From NCBI GenBank assembly GCA_036873755.1, contig JAVTVY010025307.1, forward strand, positions 44,330 to 108,329: 64,000 nucleotides of DNA, written 5' to 3'. The notes beneath the pieces are model-generated. The model saw only the letters and a list, made by a program, of their open reading frames with translations, did no database searches and was not told the origin of the DNA. Positions 12,173 through 23,962 of the stretch are shown here, in pieces (position 1 is the first letter of the stretch; each line of letters opens with the position of its first letter). Both the position numbers and the translations under genes were made by a program. The stretch comes from Hanleya hanleyi. Taxonomy: Eukaryota > Mollusca > Polyplacophora > Lepidopleurida > Hanleyidae.

Positions 12173-12475
12173 CCCGTGGGGCTCCCGGGGATTGACCTGT
12201 CGTTGTGCACACTCCAGGTCATAGAGAATAAGAATAGGCATCAGCCCCTCAGTGAGCTTGTCGTAAGACGCGATTAACTGAGGCACCCGTGGGGTTCCCG
12301 TGTGTGAAAAGGAATAGGATCCCACCCCTGGGGTCCCGGTTCTTAAAAGAAATAGGAGCCTGCCCGTGTTGTTTCCGGGTATGAAAAGGATTAGGAGCCA
12401 AACGACGTGATATGACTGAAACAATGTTGAAAGCGACGATAAATAATATTCACTCACTCACTCACTCCATGACGG
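12173..12475 (+). repeat. SINE-like repeat with CACT tail
   Basis: Contains GTGAGCTTGTCGTAAGACGCGA, then repeated 'CCCGTGGGG(T)TCCCG / AAAAGGAATAGGA' units, and ends GTTGAAAGCGACGATAAATA followed by a (CACT)n tail at about 12450-12469. Abundant molluscan short repeats end in this way, with GTTAAAT plus CACTCACTCACTC. That family resemblance is from memory and needs a database search. No protein is encoded. Confidence 0.5.
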
Positions 12476-13033
12476 ATTTTTTTGCAACGCATAATCCTGA
12501 TAAATGGTCTTTGTCGTAGCAAAAACCAGAAACGTTACATGGCGATTGAACTGAACATTTATTGTAAGAACTGTACACCCCGATAATTCGAGACAGTTTT
12601 CCGGCACATACCTCTCGGACAAAAAGTATATATATTTTAATCCCGGTAAGGTATACAACACAGGATAGAAACAATAATGTTAACCACATGTTTTATCAAC
12701 GCGATACCATCGCATTATTCTCCGTAGATCATGTAAGTCTTGTCAAATGCTAAAAGTGTCTGACAAAAAAAAATGTGGAGAAAAATTTCATCCACAGCGA
12801 TCGCTGTCATCACGTGATAGGATGCGCGAAATATCGATGATTTTTATGCGCACTCGAAGTGGTAGACTGGACCAAGGCCCTGTTTCATAATGTATTTTGA
12901 AGGGGAAACAAAAGGAAGTAACTCTGCCTATTAAAGTAATGCTTGAAACAATTTTTTTTTTTCATTTTATTTATTCACTTATCAAACGTGTATATTTATT
13001 AACGATCATTTTATTATTATTAAATAGTACATA

Positions 13034-13125
13034 TGAAATAGAGACCCATCCAGTGTATCGAAGTGGCCGCCAGGCTGAATGAAATAGAAACTCATCCAGT
13101 CTATCGAAGTGGCCGCCAGGCTGAA
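13034..13125. repeat. 46-bp tandem duplication
   Basis: The unit GAAATAGA(G/A)AC(C/T)CATCCAG plus GTGGCCGCCAGGCTGAA is present twice, head to tail, just outside a Harbinger end. The copies differ at only a few bases, so the duplication is recent. Confidence 0.8.
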
Positions 13126-13139
13126 CGTGCCCGTGTAAG

Positions 13140-13245
13140 TGTAAACGCACTGGTATTTTTTGGTCCGGATCAATTTGACCCGGTCCTGGTCCGGGCTAGT
13201 TTTACCCGCATAAAAACGTTCAAGTGTAACCGCACCTTTAGTGAA
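13140..13245. mobile_element. PIF/Harbinger element end (copy 3)
   Basis: Inverted match to the left end of the element at 24997: GTAAACGCACTGGTATTTT, GGTCCGGATCAATTTGACCC, GGTCCGGGCTAGTTTTACCC, then AGTGTAACCGCACCTTTA. It has the orientation expected for the far end of the copy beginning at 1297, which would place about 10 kb of nested insertions in one Harbinger element. Confidence 0.65.
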
Positions 13246-13539
13246 GGGGTATAATTTTTTAGTATTTTGTTTTGTAAATTATTGGCAACATGCATTTTCT
13301 TGAAAATTGAACCGTCCCGATTAAGAAACTTGTTGGTGCCAAGTGTTGTTTCCTGAGTTTGAAGTAGTTTGGGTTGACCATATCTGGCCTCGTTCATAGA
13401 GGGTATGAAAATTCAACGCTCTTTTGAACTTTTCGTGGTATCACCAGCACAACGAGAAATCGAGAGCCGAGACTTCTCAAGGTTTTTGAATGTCATCTTG
13501 GGCTAAATGTGAGCCCATTTCCGAAATTCTAGTGAATAA

Positions 13540-15260
13540 CCGCCATGCTTTAATTCAAAATAGCGCTCAAGTGGGGCATCCATAAATCGCGCTTCATCAG
13601 GTTGTTCATCTAAAAGGCATTATTCTTAGCTCCGTGTGCAAATTTTTTAACACCAAGGGATCTAACATCAGAGTCTATGGCCTTACTCATATTTTGAATA
13701 TATTTGCATAATTTTCAGCTTAAAATATGATGGTTTAATTCGAAATGGCGGAGATGTAGGGTCATCTGAAAATCACACTTCATGTTTTTCGTACAGTTCA
13801 CGGCATTATTCTTACACAAATGTGCACATTTTTTCAAATCCGAGCACAGCATAACATCTTATTCCCATTTTGAATCTATTTATATATCCCAAAGATCAAG
13901 ATTTGATGATCAAATTCAAAATCGCGGTCATATGGAGTCATCTGAAAATCATGCTTTTTCATGTTTTTCTTATCATTCAAGGCATTATCATTAGCTCATT
14001 GTGAAGAGTTACCAAAAAATGAGAGATATCTAAGCATAGCCTAGTATCTTACGCCAATTTTGTGTCTATTTGCTGCTCTCCAAGCAACTACCTCGCTAGG
14101 GGTCAGTCAGATTTTTGGACTGGATTCGGGGCCGCGTGCACATCGCCGAAAGTGACATCATATATAGTAAAATAGATGTTTGCCGAACATTTCGATTACA
14201 TTTCAAGTCTGTATAATACCTCTGTTGAACTAGCGTTAAAAAGAATTATCTGGAAATTATTTTCCCTGTTTATCTGGACAGAGCACATAAAAAGTAGTTC
14301 GCTCATGTACAAAACTGAAGGAGATGTTCAGCCGGATTCAAACTGAACCGTGCGTACATAGGCTTTCCCCTATACGTCATAGCAAAGTAGTAAATGACAA
14401 CTTCCACTATTGGAGGCAGGGAAGATAATTGAGCCTGCGAAATGGAGCATGCGCTGTGGAGAGGATGCTCTCCAATATTAAGATATGCTGTTAAAATTCA
14501 AAATGGCGTTCATATGGGGTCATCTGAAAATGATACATTTTTCATCAGGCTCCTATAGCCAAAGGCAATCCTCTTAGCTCTTGCAAATTTATCAAAAGTG
14601 AGAGATATCTAAGCATAGCCTAACAGCTTACGCTCATTTTGAATATATTTACATATCGGTAAGATCAAGACTTGACGTCAAATTCAAAATTGCGGCCATA
14701 TGGGGTCACTCGAATATCATATTTTTTCATGTTACTCGTTTTGTTCAAGGCATTGTTCTTAGCTCTCTGTGCATATGTTCCCAAACTAAGCATAGCCTAA
14801 AAAATTCAAACTGACGGTCATAAGGGTTCCTCTGAAAATCATACTTTTCATCTTGCTCGTATAGTTCAAGGCACTATTCTTGGATCATTGCTCTAATATA
14901 TCAGAACAGATGGATCTTTAAGCATATACTAACATCTTACGCTCATTTTGAATGTATTAATATATCCCTAAGTTCCAGATTTGATGTCCAAATTCAAAAT
15001 GGCGGTCATCCAAAAATCAGATTTTTCATGCGACTCGTTTACTTCAAAATCGAAATATGATGGTCAAATTCAAAATGGCAGCCCTGTGGGGCCACCTGAA
15101 AATCCTGCCTTATCACGTAGCTTGTATAGTTAAAGACATTATTCTTAGTTGATTGTGCAAATTTTATCAAAACTGAAGGCTCTTTCATCATAGCCAAAGA
15201 CCTTGTGCCCACTTTAAATCTATTTGTCTTCAGATTAAAAATGTTAGTTAAATTAAAATT
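13540..15260. repeat. Diverged ~180-bp tandem repeats (AAAATGGCGGTCAT family)
   Basis: The phrase ATTCAAAATGGCGGTCATATG with GGGTCATCTGAAAATC recurs at about 13552, 13738, 13914, 14497, 14681, 14803, 14992 and 15067. Between the phrases are conserved blocks 'GGCATTATTCTTAGCTC', 'AGATATCTAAGCATAGCC' and 'CATTTTGAATATATTTAC'. Spacing is mostly 176-189 bp, with shorter truncated units. About 14070-14480 interrupts the array with unrelated sequence. Old satellite-like repeat; no gene. Confidence 0.75.
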
Positions 15261-16039
15261 GGAGAGAGAAAAAAAAACATTTTAAAAAAACATTATTCAA
15301 GACTTTTCGTTTCCGCCATTCAGAATTTATCTATGATTAATTGTTCTAGAATTCCTCGATTATGCCATATTCAACGCTTAGTTACTCCAGTGTTCACACT
15401 TATTTACCTCATAACTTTTTAGTTTCAAACGTAAATTTTCATACACATCGTTGAGAATATATGCTGTGACTTGTGGGAAATCCGTAATTTCAAGGAATAT
15501 GGCGGTTATATTTGACTTCATATTGGATGTTGAGGTCCATTTTCAAGAATAACACTACAACGTTATTGTTTGTCACATGCCAAGTAAATAAACACAGTAA
15601 CATAGTTGTATAGTGACCTAGCTGCTTAGGGAAATCGAAATTTTACTCGTGATGGACGGAAGGGTCTATAGATACGTATCTACATTTTGAGCAGGGTGCG
15701 GGTGAGGGTATTTCTCCTGGTCACACTGCCACACCCAAAACCTATCATCGAGATAGGAGGCATGATGTGTTTATACATGGACTTAGGTATCTGCGTACAA
15801 CACCCACACAATTCTGCAATAAAACATACAAGGTGGGAGATGCTTGATGCTTTCCCGCAGTTTGCATCAATATTCGCATTGACCAGCTGGGAAGTGACGC
15901 CTCATTCAAAAATTGTTTTGACCAATGTGAAAGACATAAACTAGCATATTTTAGCTAATTTAATAGAATTTCGTAATAAATATTCAAATGTGCATGTCCG
16001 AATTGAAATAGAGACTTGAGTTCGGAAGTCGGTTTCAAA

Positions 16040-16145
16040 TTTCCGAGATAAACACCAGTTGGCACTCGTCCAGCAGTTTAGATCCTCGGCTTGCGGCCTC
16101 GGGTCTAACTGCTGGGCTCGTGCCAACTGGTGATTATCTGGGAAA
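16040..16145. repeat. Hairpin MITE-like element
   Basis: Arms of about 43 bp (16040-16082 and 16103-16145) pair as TTTCC(G/C)AGATAA(A/T)CACCAG...CTGGTG and include the matching CCAGCAGTTAGA blocks. The loop CCTCGGCTTGCGGCCTCGG is GC-rich. No coding. It resembles a foldback MITE. The two arms differ at several bases, so it is not newly inserted. Confidence 0.7.
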
Positions 16146-16339
16146 CTAGAAACATCTTTCTCGGTCTTTATTTCTTAATTAATCCATGTTTGTGCGTTTG
16201 ACCATGCAATGTTTCAAGGCTGATATTTCAGTATGTAAATTTCGAGAAAAATCTGAATTTTCAGGGTTCGGATTGAAAAAAAATTCCGACACACACAAAG
16301 GAGGTTTCCCCATTGTATATAACATATCTTTTTCGATGC

Positions 16340-16600
16340 CTCGTCTATCGAACAGGGCTTGAAACATATGCCAAGAAGAAAGTTCCCACGACAGTGAGAT
16401 ATTTACAGAAAAATAGAGATATATTCCAGACGAGAGTTTCTGTGAATACTCCACTGTAACAGAATCTCTCATCTGAAATACATCTCAATTCCTCTGCGAA
16501 TATTCCGGAAACATTCCTTGAACTGAAATGTATTCCGGAAGGGAGTTTCTGCTGCAGCGGAATATTCTTAGAGAAATTATACTCTAGAAGAGAGTTTCCA
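16340..16600. repeat. ~55-bp tandem repeats, first block
   Basis: Units contain GAGATATATTCCAGA, GAGAGTTTCTG and GGAATATTC in irregular order and partly reversed. It is the same family as 17185-17545. Confidence 0.6.
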
Positions 16601-17184
16601 TGTGCAAAAAAAAACTGAGATACAGGCACGAGCGCGCATTGCAGCTCAAGGCTCGCCAGCCGGTCCAATTTTACTATGGGTGAAGCTAGCAGGGCCTAAT
16701 ATAAACAGCCATATAGAAATAAATATAGATTTCCTTCATAATTTACCTCTACAAACTTTCTATAATATAGCACCTTCCCTATGGTGTAAATTAATTTTAT
16801 GATTTTGGAAAATTACGTGTGGTGCAGCAAATCGCATCCCCTTGTTACATGAACGAGAGGGCGGCTTGACCGGCGAAATAGGTTTAACAAAGATGATTTT
16901 GTTCACTTACCAGTGGAAAATAAATTTACCCCTCAAAAGAAAGATAAGGGTTTACGAAAAATAAAGTATATGTAATTATATTTGCCCATAAATGAGAAAT
17001 CACTTCAAAACACGTTTGAAAGTGAGTGAAATTCTGCTGTTTTGGTCGAGACATGGTCGACTGCACCCCTACCGTTGCCCTTGATTGGCTAAAAGCTAAT
17101 ACGCGGAGAAGCGACTGGTGGTGAGCACATGATCGGCTTACCGCAGGCAGGCGTGTTAACACCTGTTAAATTCTGGATATGAAC

Positions 17185-17545
17185 GGAATATTCACAGAGG
17201 AATGAAGATATCTTCCAGAAGACAGTTTTTCGTACAATGGAATATTAACATATGAATTGATATATATTACCTCAGAGAGTTTCTGCTACAGAATCCACGG
17301 AGGAATTGAGATATATTCCAGAAAAGAGTTTCTGCTACAGTAGACAATTCACGGAGGAATTGAGATATATTCAAGGAGAGTGTTTCTGCTGCATTGGAAT
17401 ATTCACAGAGGGACTGAGATGTATTCCAGAATTCCAGTCTCTGCTTTGAGATATTCCAGAATAGAAATTATGCTACAGTGGAATATTCACAGGAGAATTG
17501 AAATATATTCCAGAGGAGAGTTTCTGCCACAGTGGAATATTCACA
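17185..17545 (+). repeat. ~55-bp tandem repeats, second block
   Basis: Units GGAATATTCACAGAGG, AATTGAGATATATTCCAGA, AGAGTTTCTGCTACAGT recur about six times. The array ends about 25 bp from the donor side of the lectin exon, so it lies in that gene's intron if the exon is live. Confidence 0.75.
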
Positions 17546-17570
17546 TATGGTACATTGTACAGTACTCTAC

Positions 17571-17775
17571 CTCTCTGCAACGATCTTCTTGGAGTCTTGA
17601 GCCCAACAGTCGTTACCATAAAGCTGAGGGGTCAGGTTGCAGGTATAACAGATTGCACAAGTGGTTCTGTCCGTCCTCCCAAAGTTGGCATCGATTATCT
17701 GGATTGTCTCTCCCTCGTGTTGGTCGCAGTTGATTTCCATAGGCGTACCCGAGCATGCAATCGTCGTGTGTATCA
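17571..17775 (-). CDS. Exon of SUEL/rhamnose-binding lectin domain protein
   Basis: The exon translates as ...IHTTIACSGTPMEINCDQHEG, then ETIQIIDANFGRTDRTTC. This is the N-terminal half of the galactose/rhamnose-binding lectin domain (SUEL, Gal_Lectin): an early Cys, a second Cys before the acidic segment, and the signature (A)NFGRTD.TTC. Family members are secreted or extracellular lectins, or parts of adhesion GPCRs and mucin-like receptors. The exon has an AG acceptor (TTGATAG, then TGATAC) and a GT donor (AGAG, then GTAGAG), and is open throughout its 205 bp. The usual C-terminal half (a DPC..T.KYL-type segment) is not seen downstream in this window and no upstream exon is recognised. It may be an isolated exon of a long gene or a remnant. 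Confidence 0.6.
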
Positions 17776-18369
17776 CTATCAATAAACAATACGGGCAATA
17801 CTTGTAACCTACCGTACATGAAACTAAATATAAGCGGATTTCTCAAATGTATTTGGGATCAGCCTTTCACTGAATATACATATATATACATAGTAGCAAT
17901 TGGTGCATATAAATTAACGTATTCATTGTGTCTTGCTAGTTTCATATAATAGTGGTCGCTTAGTGACTTGGTCAATGATTCCACTATCTCTTAAACCCAC
18001 CAGACACTAGATTGCGGATAAACTTCATGACATTAAAGCTGGAAGGACAACAATTATTTTCGGCTATGTCTTTAGTGTAAAGTTCGGATTATGCAATTGT
18101 AGAAAAACATATTTCACATGTTTATGAATTGGTAGTAGAAAACCAACACAAAACAATGTACAAAGCATAATACAAGCATCTAGTTTCTCATTCAATATTC
18201 AGCCGTCGAGCTTTAAATAATTTCCACATATATAATCGAAAGACCTGATTCGTAATACAGCATCAGCACCAAATTAAATATCAATCATAGTATACATTAG
18301 GATAGGTTAGTACCTTTTCAATGATGCCGGCAAGACATAATGATATTCCCTATCGTTGATTTGTATTCT

Positions 18370-19690
18370 TAACTTATATGATTTTCGTTGTAAAAGTCGT
18401 TATCCATAGAATGATACTTCTCGGGCCGGCTTTGACTTTGATTTTTCATATGAGCACCATATGGATCACGAAGTACACGGGGTTAAACAAAGGTTACGAA
18501 ACTAAATGCCAAAGATCTTGCACGCCACGCTCGAATTTTGCTTGGAGCATATATGTGCCACCAAATTTGAGTCGCTTGCTGGTATAGCTTTGTTTACAAA
18601 TATCGTCTATATACCGTTTGGCATTGTCGGGATCTAGGCCTATCATGCCTACAATAGACTTTGTGTAATTATACAGGAAGCTCATTTATTTGCTTTTCCA
18701 CTGAGTTGATTCCAGGACCGACTGTGCATGATATCACTATGTTTTTCAAAAATCCATAAACCATCAGGTTCCTCCAAGCAATATTGACATTTCATTATTG
18801 AGATGGATTTATGTTTACACAATATATCAACAGCAGGTGTGAATTATTATATTCTGCGAATGACTGTTCTGACGCACTCGTCTCAAGCCTCAATTGCACA
18901 CGCTTTTAGTGGAAATCATGGGCGACTGTTTATATCCCGTAACCATTCCACGACCATGAATAGGCCGTTTTTCTTACAGCCAATTCAAATAGTATTTCAA
19001 AATTATAGCATAACTTTAAATATTAGTTACGTGCCAAATCGGCATACATATAAGTTGGGAGACTTAAACATGCACTCCCCATTATAGGTAGCGCCTAGCT
19101 GCTATGCTCGTGACGATGTGCTTTGGTGAATGAGAATTACGAACTGTGAAATGATCGTTTTTTTTATAGCTATTTCATGTAGTCGTATTCGGAAAAGAAC
19201 GGATGTAGGTCAATCAAACGGGTGCACAATTAGTACCAACTGGAATACCTATATGCTGTTGATATATTACGTTGCCAAATTTCATATGGATGTTATTAAT
19301 GGAAAATTCAACCAACTCTATAAACAAACAAACATCCAATGAATGATATCCTTTATATGCAGAAGAAGAAAAAGCGGACGTATGGGCTTCTGCCATTGAT
19401 GAATTTTCTTGAACACCGGTACTATTAATGAACAAAATAGAGGCACTACAAATCTCAGAGTAATTGAATATTTTGGTGGATGCAGATTTTGTATACTAAA
19501 TCGAAATGCAAGGGCTTCGGTGAACTTAACATATTTTGGCATGACGTTGCGTACATCTAGGTCATTCAGGATTTGTAGTACATTAATTATATCCAGTCCT
19601 TTATCCACGTAGTTGAGTTTCGAAACAAAAAAGAAAACTTCGATTATGTTCACTAGACGATACAACCGAAAAACGCTACATCTTGGCAAT
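18370..19690 (-). pseudogene. Penelope-like element RT fragment (copy A)
   Basis: On the minus strand, FGNVIYQQHIGIPVGTNCAP (about 19214-19290) is the conserved block that precedes the catalytic loop in Penelope-like reverse transcriptases. Upstream pieces to about 19690 are out of frame. Downstream, KRYIDDICKQSYTSKRLK (about 18540-18640) appears to match the C-terminal 'KQGYSTKRL' stretch of the copy at 22098. PLEs copy themselves by target-primed reverse transcription. The copy has many stops and frameshifts and is dead. The tail near 18290-18480 matches other PLE tails here. Confidence 0.55.
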
Positions 19691-20325
19691 TTTTTGTGGC
19701 TGTGGTTGGTACTATTATTTCCTTAAGGCGCATATCTTTATATATCTCTGCTTATTAGCTTTAAATCTTTTAGCAGTGAAAGTTACATGATTGTACATAA
19801 ACTGTGTACACTGTTGAGTGTCTTCGACAGATTACCTTAAATTAATATGATCGTGAATCAACGCAAAATTAAACTTTCTCCGGCCATGGCTACGATGTTT
19901 CCTTTGATGGTGTTTAATTAACTGCTTAGCATTAGGTGTATTTGATTGTCCCCTTATTGAAAATTTTGAGAAAAACAACCTGTTAATTATGTTGGAATAC
20001 TCTTTTGGGTGTGTTCGTGGTGACATGGAGGAGTAAAGTATATACATCTGTACTGGAGCATGACTATGCTCTGATGCTCAAGATTTCCTTTGATAGAGGT
20101 GCATTTATGAAAGAGTGAAGCGAAGCCTCCTCAAAATGGAAAATCTGTGGCTCGCGATTCGAATCTGACTTAAGGTTTGTTTGTACCAAACCATATTGAC
20201 CAACTGATCTTGATCTTGATCTAGCGAAAAACTTGACAGAAAGATAGGAGGAGTTTTACTAACATGTAGACAAATAGCACAGAATTTCCTCCGTAACCTG
20301 TACCTGCTGTTCGGACAGACATGAC

Positions 20326-20490
20326 TATGCTATTGGAATTGTGAACTTCCCTTAGCTAATGCCTATGCTATTGGCATTGTGAACTTCCCTATGCTAATGC
20401 CTATGCTATTGACATTGTGAACTTCCCTATGATAATGCCTGTGCTATTGGCATTGTGAACCTCCCTATGTTAATGTCTATGCTATTAGCA
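20326..20490 (+). repeat. 38-bp minisatellite, ~4.3 units
   Basis: The unit is TATGCTATTGGCATTGTGAA plus CTTCCCTATGCTAATGCC, repeated at 20326, 20364, 20402 and 20440 with few differences, then a partial unit. Period 38 bp by direct count. Confidence 0.9.
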
Positions 20491-20554
20491 AACCGCATAT
20501 GCAAATTGACATGTTAGCCTATGTATGTATACTATGTGTTTTTTTTAATATGGT

Positions 20555-20650
20555 GCTAATACCCGTTATATGAATTAGGTATTTGGACGCGAAAATTATT
20601 TAATGGACGACAGTTGAATATTGAATGAGGAACTAGACGCTTGCATAATA
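20555..20650 (+). repeat. PLE-tail motif (GGACGACGGCTGAATATTGA family)
   Basis: The motif GTTATATGAATTA, then GGACGACAGTTGAATATTGA and TAGACGCTTG, recurs at about 31885-31975, 34308-34352, 56905-56945, and inverted at about 18178-18220 and 21690-21735. Copies near 18.2, 21.7 and 31.9 kb lie at the 3' side of PLE RT fragments, which suggests the end of that element. Confidence 0.5.
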
Positions 20651-20696
20651 TGCAACCATTATTTGCGTGATTGGGAAATCTTGTGATATTTTACCG

Positions 20697-21139
20697 CATT
20701 TGCGTACACTTCGCCATCCATAAGATGGATTGCGAATCGTGTGTCTCCATTATCGCGGAGCGATATCCGGTGCTTTGCCGGATTCTGATCGGCCTTCATC
20801 CGGCGGAGAACAGACTCGAGAAATCCGATAAATTACAGGTTTTCATACCACTTCGGAAACAGATATTGCCTGTGCTTACAAAATATATAGGTATGAATAA
20901 CTTTCGTATCATCCAAGAGGTGTGGCGTAATTTTGAACAAGTAGGACATCACATGACTCGAAAATGGCGGGTTACGTTGGGGTTACATCGGTAGACTTTA
21001 GCTGAATGGCTGACGAAGTCACGTGGTATTGATTTCTGGATATTCCCTCTTGCAGTTGCCGAAGGTAGGCTGAAAATGGATACACACGATGCCACGGTCA
21101 GTCTTACCGCGTATAGATGACCCAGATGTTTACAGGTTG
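20697..21139 (+). mobile_element. 443-bp element with 9-bp target duplication (copy 1)
   Basis: The sequence from CATTTGCGTACACTTCGCC to TTACAGGTTG is flanked by a perfect 9-bp direct repeat ATTTTACCG (20688-20696 and 21140-21148). A second copy at 45651-46098, inverted, has its own different perfect 9-bp duplication, which fixes the ends independently. No terminal inverted repeat is evident (ends CATTTGCG versus CAACCTGT on the complement), there is no poly(A) tail, and no protein. Nine-bp duplications are typical of Mutator-like transposons, including types without TIRs, but also occur with some SINEs; I cannot decide which. Confidence 0.8.
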
Positions 21140-21659
21140 ATTTTACCGGTGTGGTCGATTTTAATTTCCTACAGTGTGAGTGAACCATGTCTAATCATAA
21201 GTACGGAGTCGTATACGTTCGCTTTGTCTAGCACTCTTCTGTTTTGTGGGCTTTTCTTTCGCATTCCTCGGTGTTGCCTCGTATATGACGGTAACAACCG
21301 AAATGCGGAGAGTTACGTAACCAATGACGCTAGTTCATCTAATTGACTGACAACAAACGACTTTAGACCAATGGGATTTTATGCAATCAATTACCCCTTA
21401 TCAATTATCCCTATGCCCAATGTCCTCATTCTCTTCTTATTTAGTATGAAAGAGGTTATATAGAAGCTCCCAATTTAAGGCTCATCACATGGGAACCAGA
21501 TACTATGTCTTCCAGATCACCTTCGATAGCTGTCAATGTTCACAGTGACATACGCTAACACGACAGTTCCTTGTCCGTTGAGGGAGAAACAACGCCGGAC
21601 GGTGATTAGTTACAAATGGTTATACCTGCAAATTCTGCTGTACCAGTTATTTACGCGAA

Positions 21660-22425
21660 ATCAAATACTTCCAAGATACTTATGCAGCGTATTACAAGCG
21701 TCTAGTCCGTCATCCATAATTCCGCCGCGTCCATAATCCAAAGACCTATTCCATATTCCATATAACAGTAGTAGTATCAAATTCAAAAAGGCAATCATAG
21801 TATACATAAACATAGGCTAGTTTCCTACAATAGAGAAGCCGTCAACAGTTTTCAATGATGCCGACAAAGACATTATGATGTTCCAAAAATATAAAATCCG
21901 TATCGCTGATCAGTATTCTTAATCGATAATAATCGATAAGTCATCTAGAGAATGATGTATCTCAGTCAAGCTTTGATTGTGCCTGTTCATATGAGCACCA
22001 TGCGGATCTTGAAGTACATGGGTTCATACGGCCTCTAGCCCCGGGTTAAGCGGAATTAGACACAAGTTACGAAACGTAACGACATAGATCTTGCACGCTA
22101 CGCTCGTATGAATGTATCGCCAAATTTGAGAAACTTTGAGTGGAGGCGCTTGGTGGAATAACCCTGTTTTATAAGTTTCTGCCACAATGTTTTCTGACGT
22201 TGATTAAAATCGTCACATTTAACACAGGATCTAGCAAATGCTACTAGGCGAGATATGCATACGCCATATGCAGGTCCCACTGGAATATTACTATCCAGAA
22301 AGGGACAGTTTACGTACTCGTTAAGTTACGACTCATAAAGTCGACGAGAAAGAATGCCCGCTTCATTTTTATAGAGATATAGATCTAAATATGATGTGCC
22401 TGTAGGGCTATCTGTCGTTTACTTC
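21660..22425 (-). pseudogene. Penelope-like element, RT C-terminus plus 3' tail (copy B)
   Basis: Minus-strand frames give TSYLDLYLYKNEAG, LDSNIPVGPAYGVCISRLVA and IKQGYSTKRLHSKFLKFGD (about 22098-22425). This is the C-terminal end of the Penelope-like RT region, which usually reads 'S.YLDI.LY...G... / SNIP..PAYGVYISQLIRYAR'. A stop follows at about 22095. Then comes a tail: the GTATCT...AGACAC core at 21957-22063, a TTTCAATGATGCC block and the end motif inverted at about 21690-21735. The upstream RT is missing. No GIY-YIG endonuclease is visible. Confidence 0.65.
21957..22063 (+). other. Conserved GTATCT...AGATAC core (in PLE copy B tail)
   Basis: Begins GTATCTCAGTCAAGC and ends GGCCTCTAGCCCCGGGTTAAG plus CGGAATTAGACAC. 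It is the same core as at 7094-7185 and 59069-59167. The two ends can pair, and CATATGAGCACCATGCGG lies inside. It sits antisense to the RT. Confidence 0.6.
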
Positions 22426-23065
22426 AAACCCAGTGAAACATTTTGCACAATTCCCATTGTAATTCCGTCGCCCATATTTTTTTGAAGATATTTCTTGTTC
22501 CCTTCTATATTTATAGCTCAACTCAACTAATACTCACGATTTCGAATACTTGGTCCATCTTTCATGTAAGTGTCACGTAGCAAAGGAGAGGAATATAGAT
22601 TCTGGGTACAACAATGAAGTAGATCGACGGGATTTTAGTAATACAAAGGCCTGTACAATGGAAGTTTACACGAAAGACTGGCCGAACATCCTGACATATG
22701 CTAGAATTCATAGTAAACCAGTCAACTCGAGCAGCTCCAGGAATTAAGAGTTCATGATATCTTACCATCCACGTTCCCGTCCAGCAACGCCTCGCACCTT
22801 GACTCCGTTGGAGAACAACATGGAGAATTGAGGGCGATATTCTGTTTCCCAACTGAGGATATATAACACAAACATACATGTCTATCAGACTGGTTTATTG
22901 AAGACGTAGCCATTGACGTCCTGATTCACACAATCTGAACGGTTCTAGCTGAGTTTCGATCATTCCCATCAGTGATCTTGAAGAGAAACCTGGATCTCGC
23001 CCAACGTTCGACATGAGAAAGATGTTCTGAACACGTTGCGGCACAAAACCGCGCCACTATATAGG
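22426..23065. other. No gene recognised
   Basis: No coding motif, RNA gene or clear repeat found. Confidence 0.4.
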
Positions 23066-23790
23066 GGAGATTGGGGGTACAGTGGGACATGGGACACAGT
23101 GAGACAAGCCGTCTCGCTCCTATGTCAAGGACAGGAAGCACATTACATTATTATTGGCAGAAACTCATCACCCCCATACAACTTCTATATTGATGAAAAA
23201 TTAGGGGCCAAAAAAAATGTTTTTGCGCAGTCCAATTAAATTTTTTGGACTGAGGATGATATTTTGTTATACCAAGTTTTTAGCAGTACTTCATTGCTGT
23301 TTTGTTACTACTGAGAGAGGATGGACAAAGGTACAATTTAATTATATCGATTTATTATCTCAGATGTATGTATTAGTGGGTTTTTTTCATAAAACGGAAT
23401 ATATCATGCTCCCGGGGCCGACTGCAACACTTTTGCCGGAGTAATCAAATGGTGAAATTTACTTTTATCCTAAAATGCTAATTTTTTGTTTCCTAGATAG
23501 TAGTAATGGCTAATCCTTTCAGATTTAATGAGGTTTACTAGCATTTCCAAAGTCCAATGCTTTCACTGGCATGAGAATCAAACAAAATATGTTTTCCTCA
23601 AATGTTGCCTCTGGGAAATATCTTATGCAGGGGTCTAAAATTGCAACTAACTTAACCATCGCTGTTGAATCTTCTAAACTCCTATGAAACATATTAGTAC
23701 ATAATTGATTTAAAATGTATTTTGATTATTGTCCCACCGCATCACAGTGAGTGTCCCAGTGCACCCATATCCAGGGCAAACTGGGATACT
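23066..23790. mobile_element. Possible DNA element with GTGGGACA-type ends
   Basis: The left side has GGGGGTACAGTGGGACATGG and the right side the rough complement (TGTCCCAGTGCACCC at about 23752-23767, plus a further ACTGGGATAC-type block). The ends are imperfect and no target duplication is clear. The interior is AT-rich and non-coding. Confidence 0.3.
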
Positions 23791-23906
23791 TTTTTTCACT
23801 TTTTGAAAACAAATTCTGGAGAAAAGTATAACTGATATTTCAGAATATTGTGTATGATTATGTCATACTAAATATTGGTTATAACTAGAGCACAGAAGGC
23901 TGTTCT

Positions 23907-23962
23907 ACAGAACAATAACAGAAGAGATTTTTGAACAACAACAGAACAATAACAGAAGAGAT
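23907..23962 (+). repeat. Short direct repeat
   Basis: ACAGAACAATAACAGAAGAG occurs twice, 34 bp apart. Confidence 0.8.

Noticed and set aside
13170..13397. 75-codon minus-strand frame near the Harbinger end
   Set aside because: Overlaps the transposon end and a repeated block; no protein similarity.
16040..16145. Hairpin read as a tRNA or other structured RNA gene
   Set aside because: Simple two-arm foldback without A/B boxes, T arm or terminator.
18540..18640. YIDD in KRYIDDICKQSYTS taken as the RT catalytic motif
   Set aside because: Its neighbours align with the C-terminal KQGYSTKRL part of PLE copy B, not with the palm; the true YIDD context is seen at 31176-31187.
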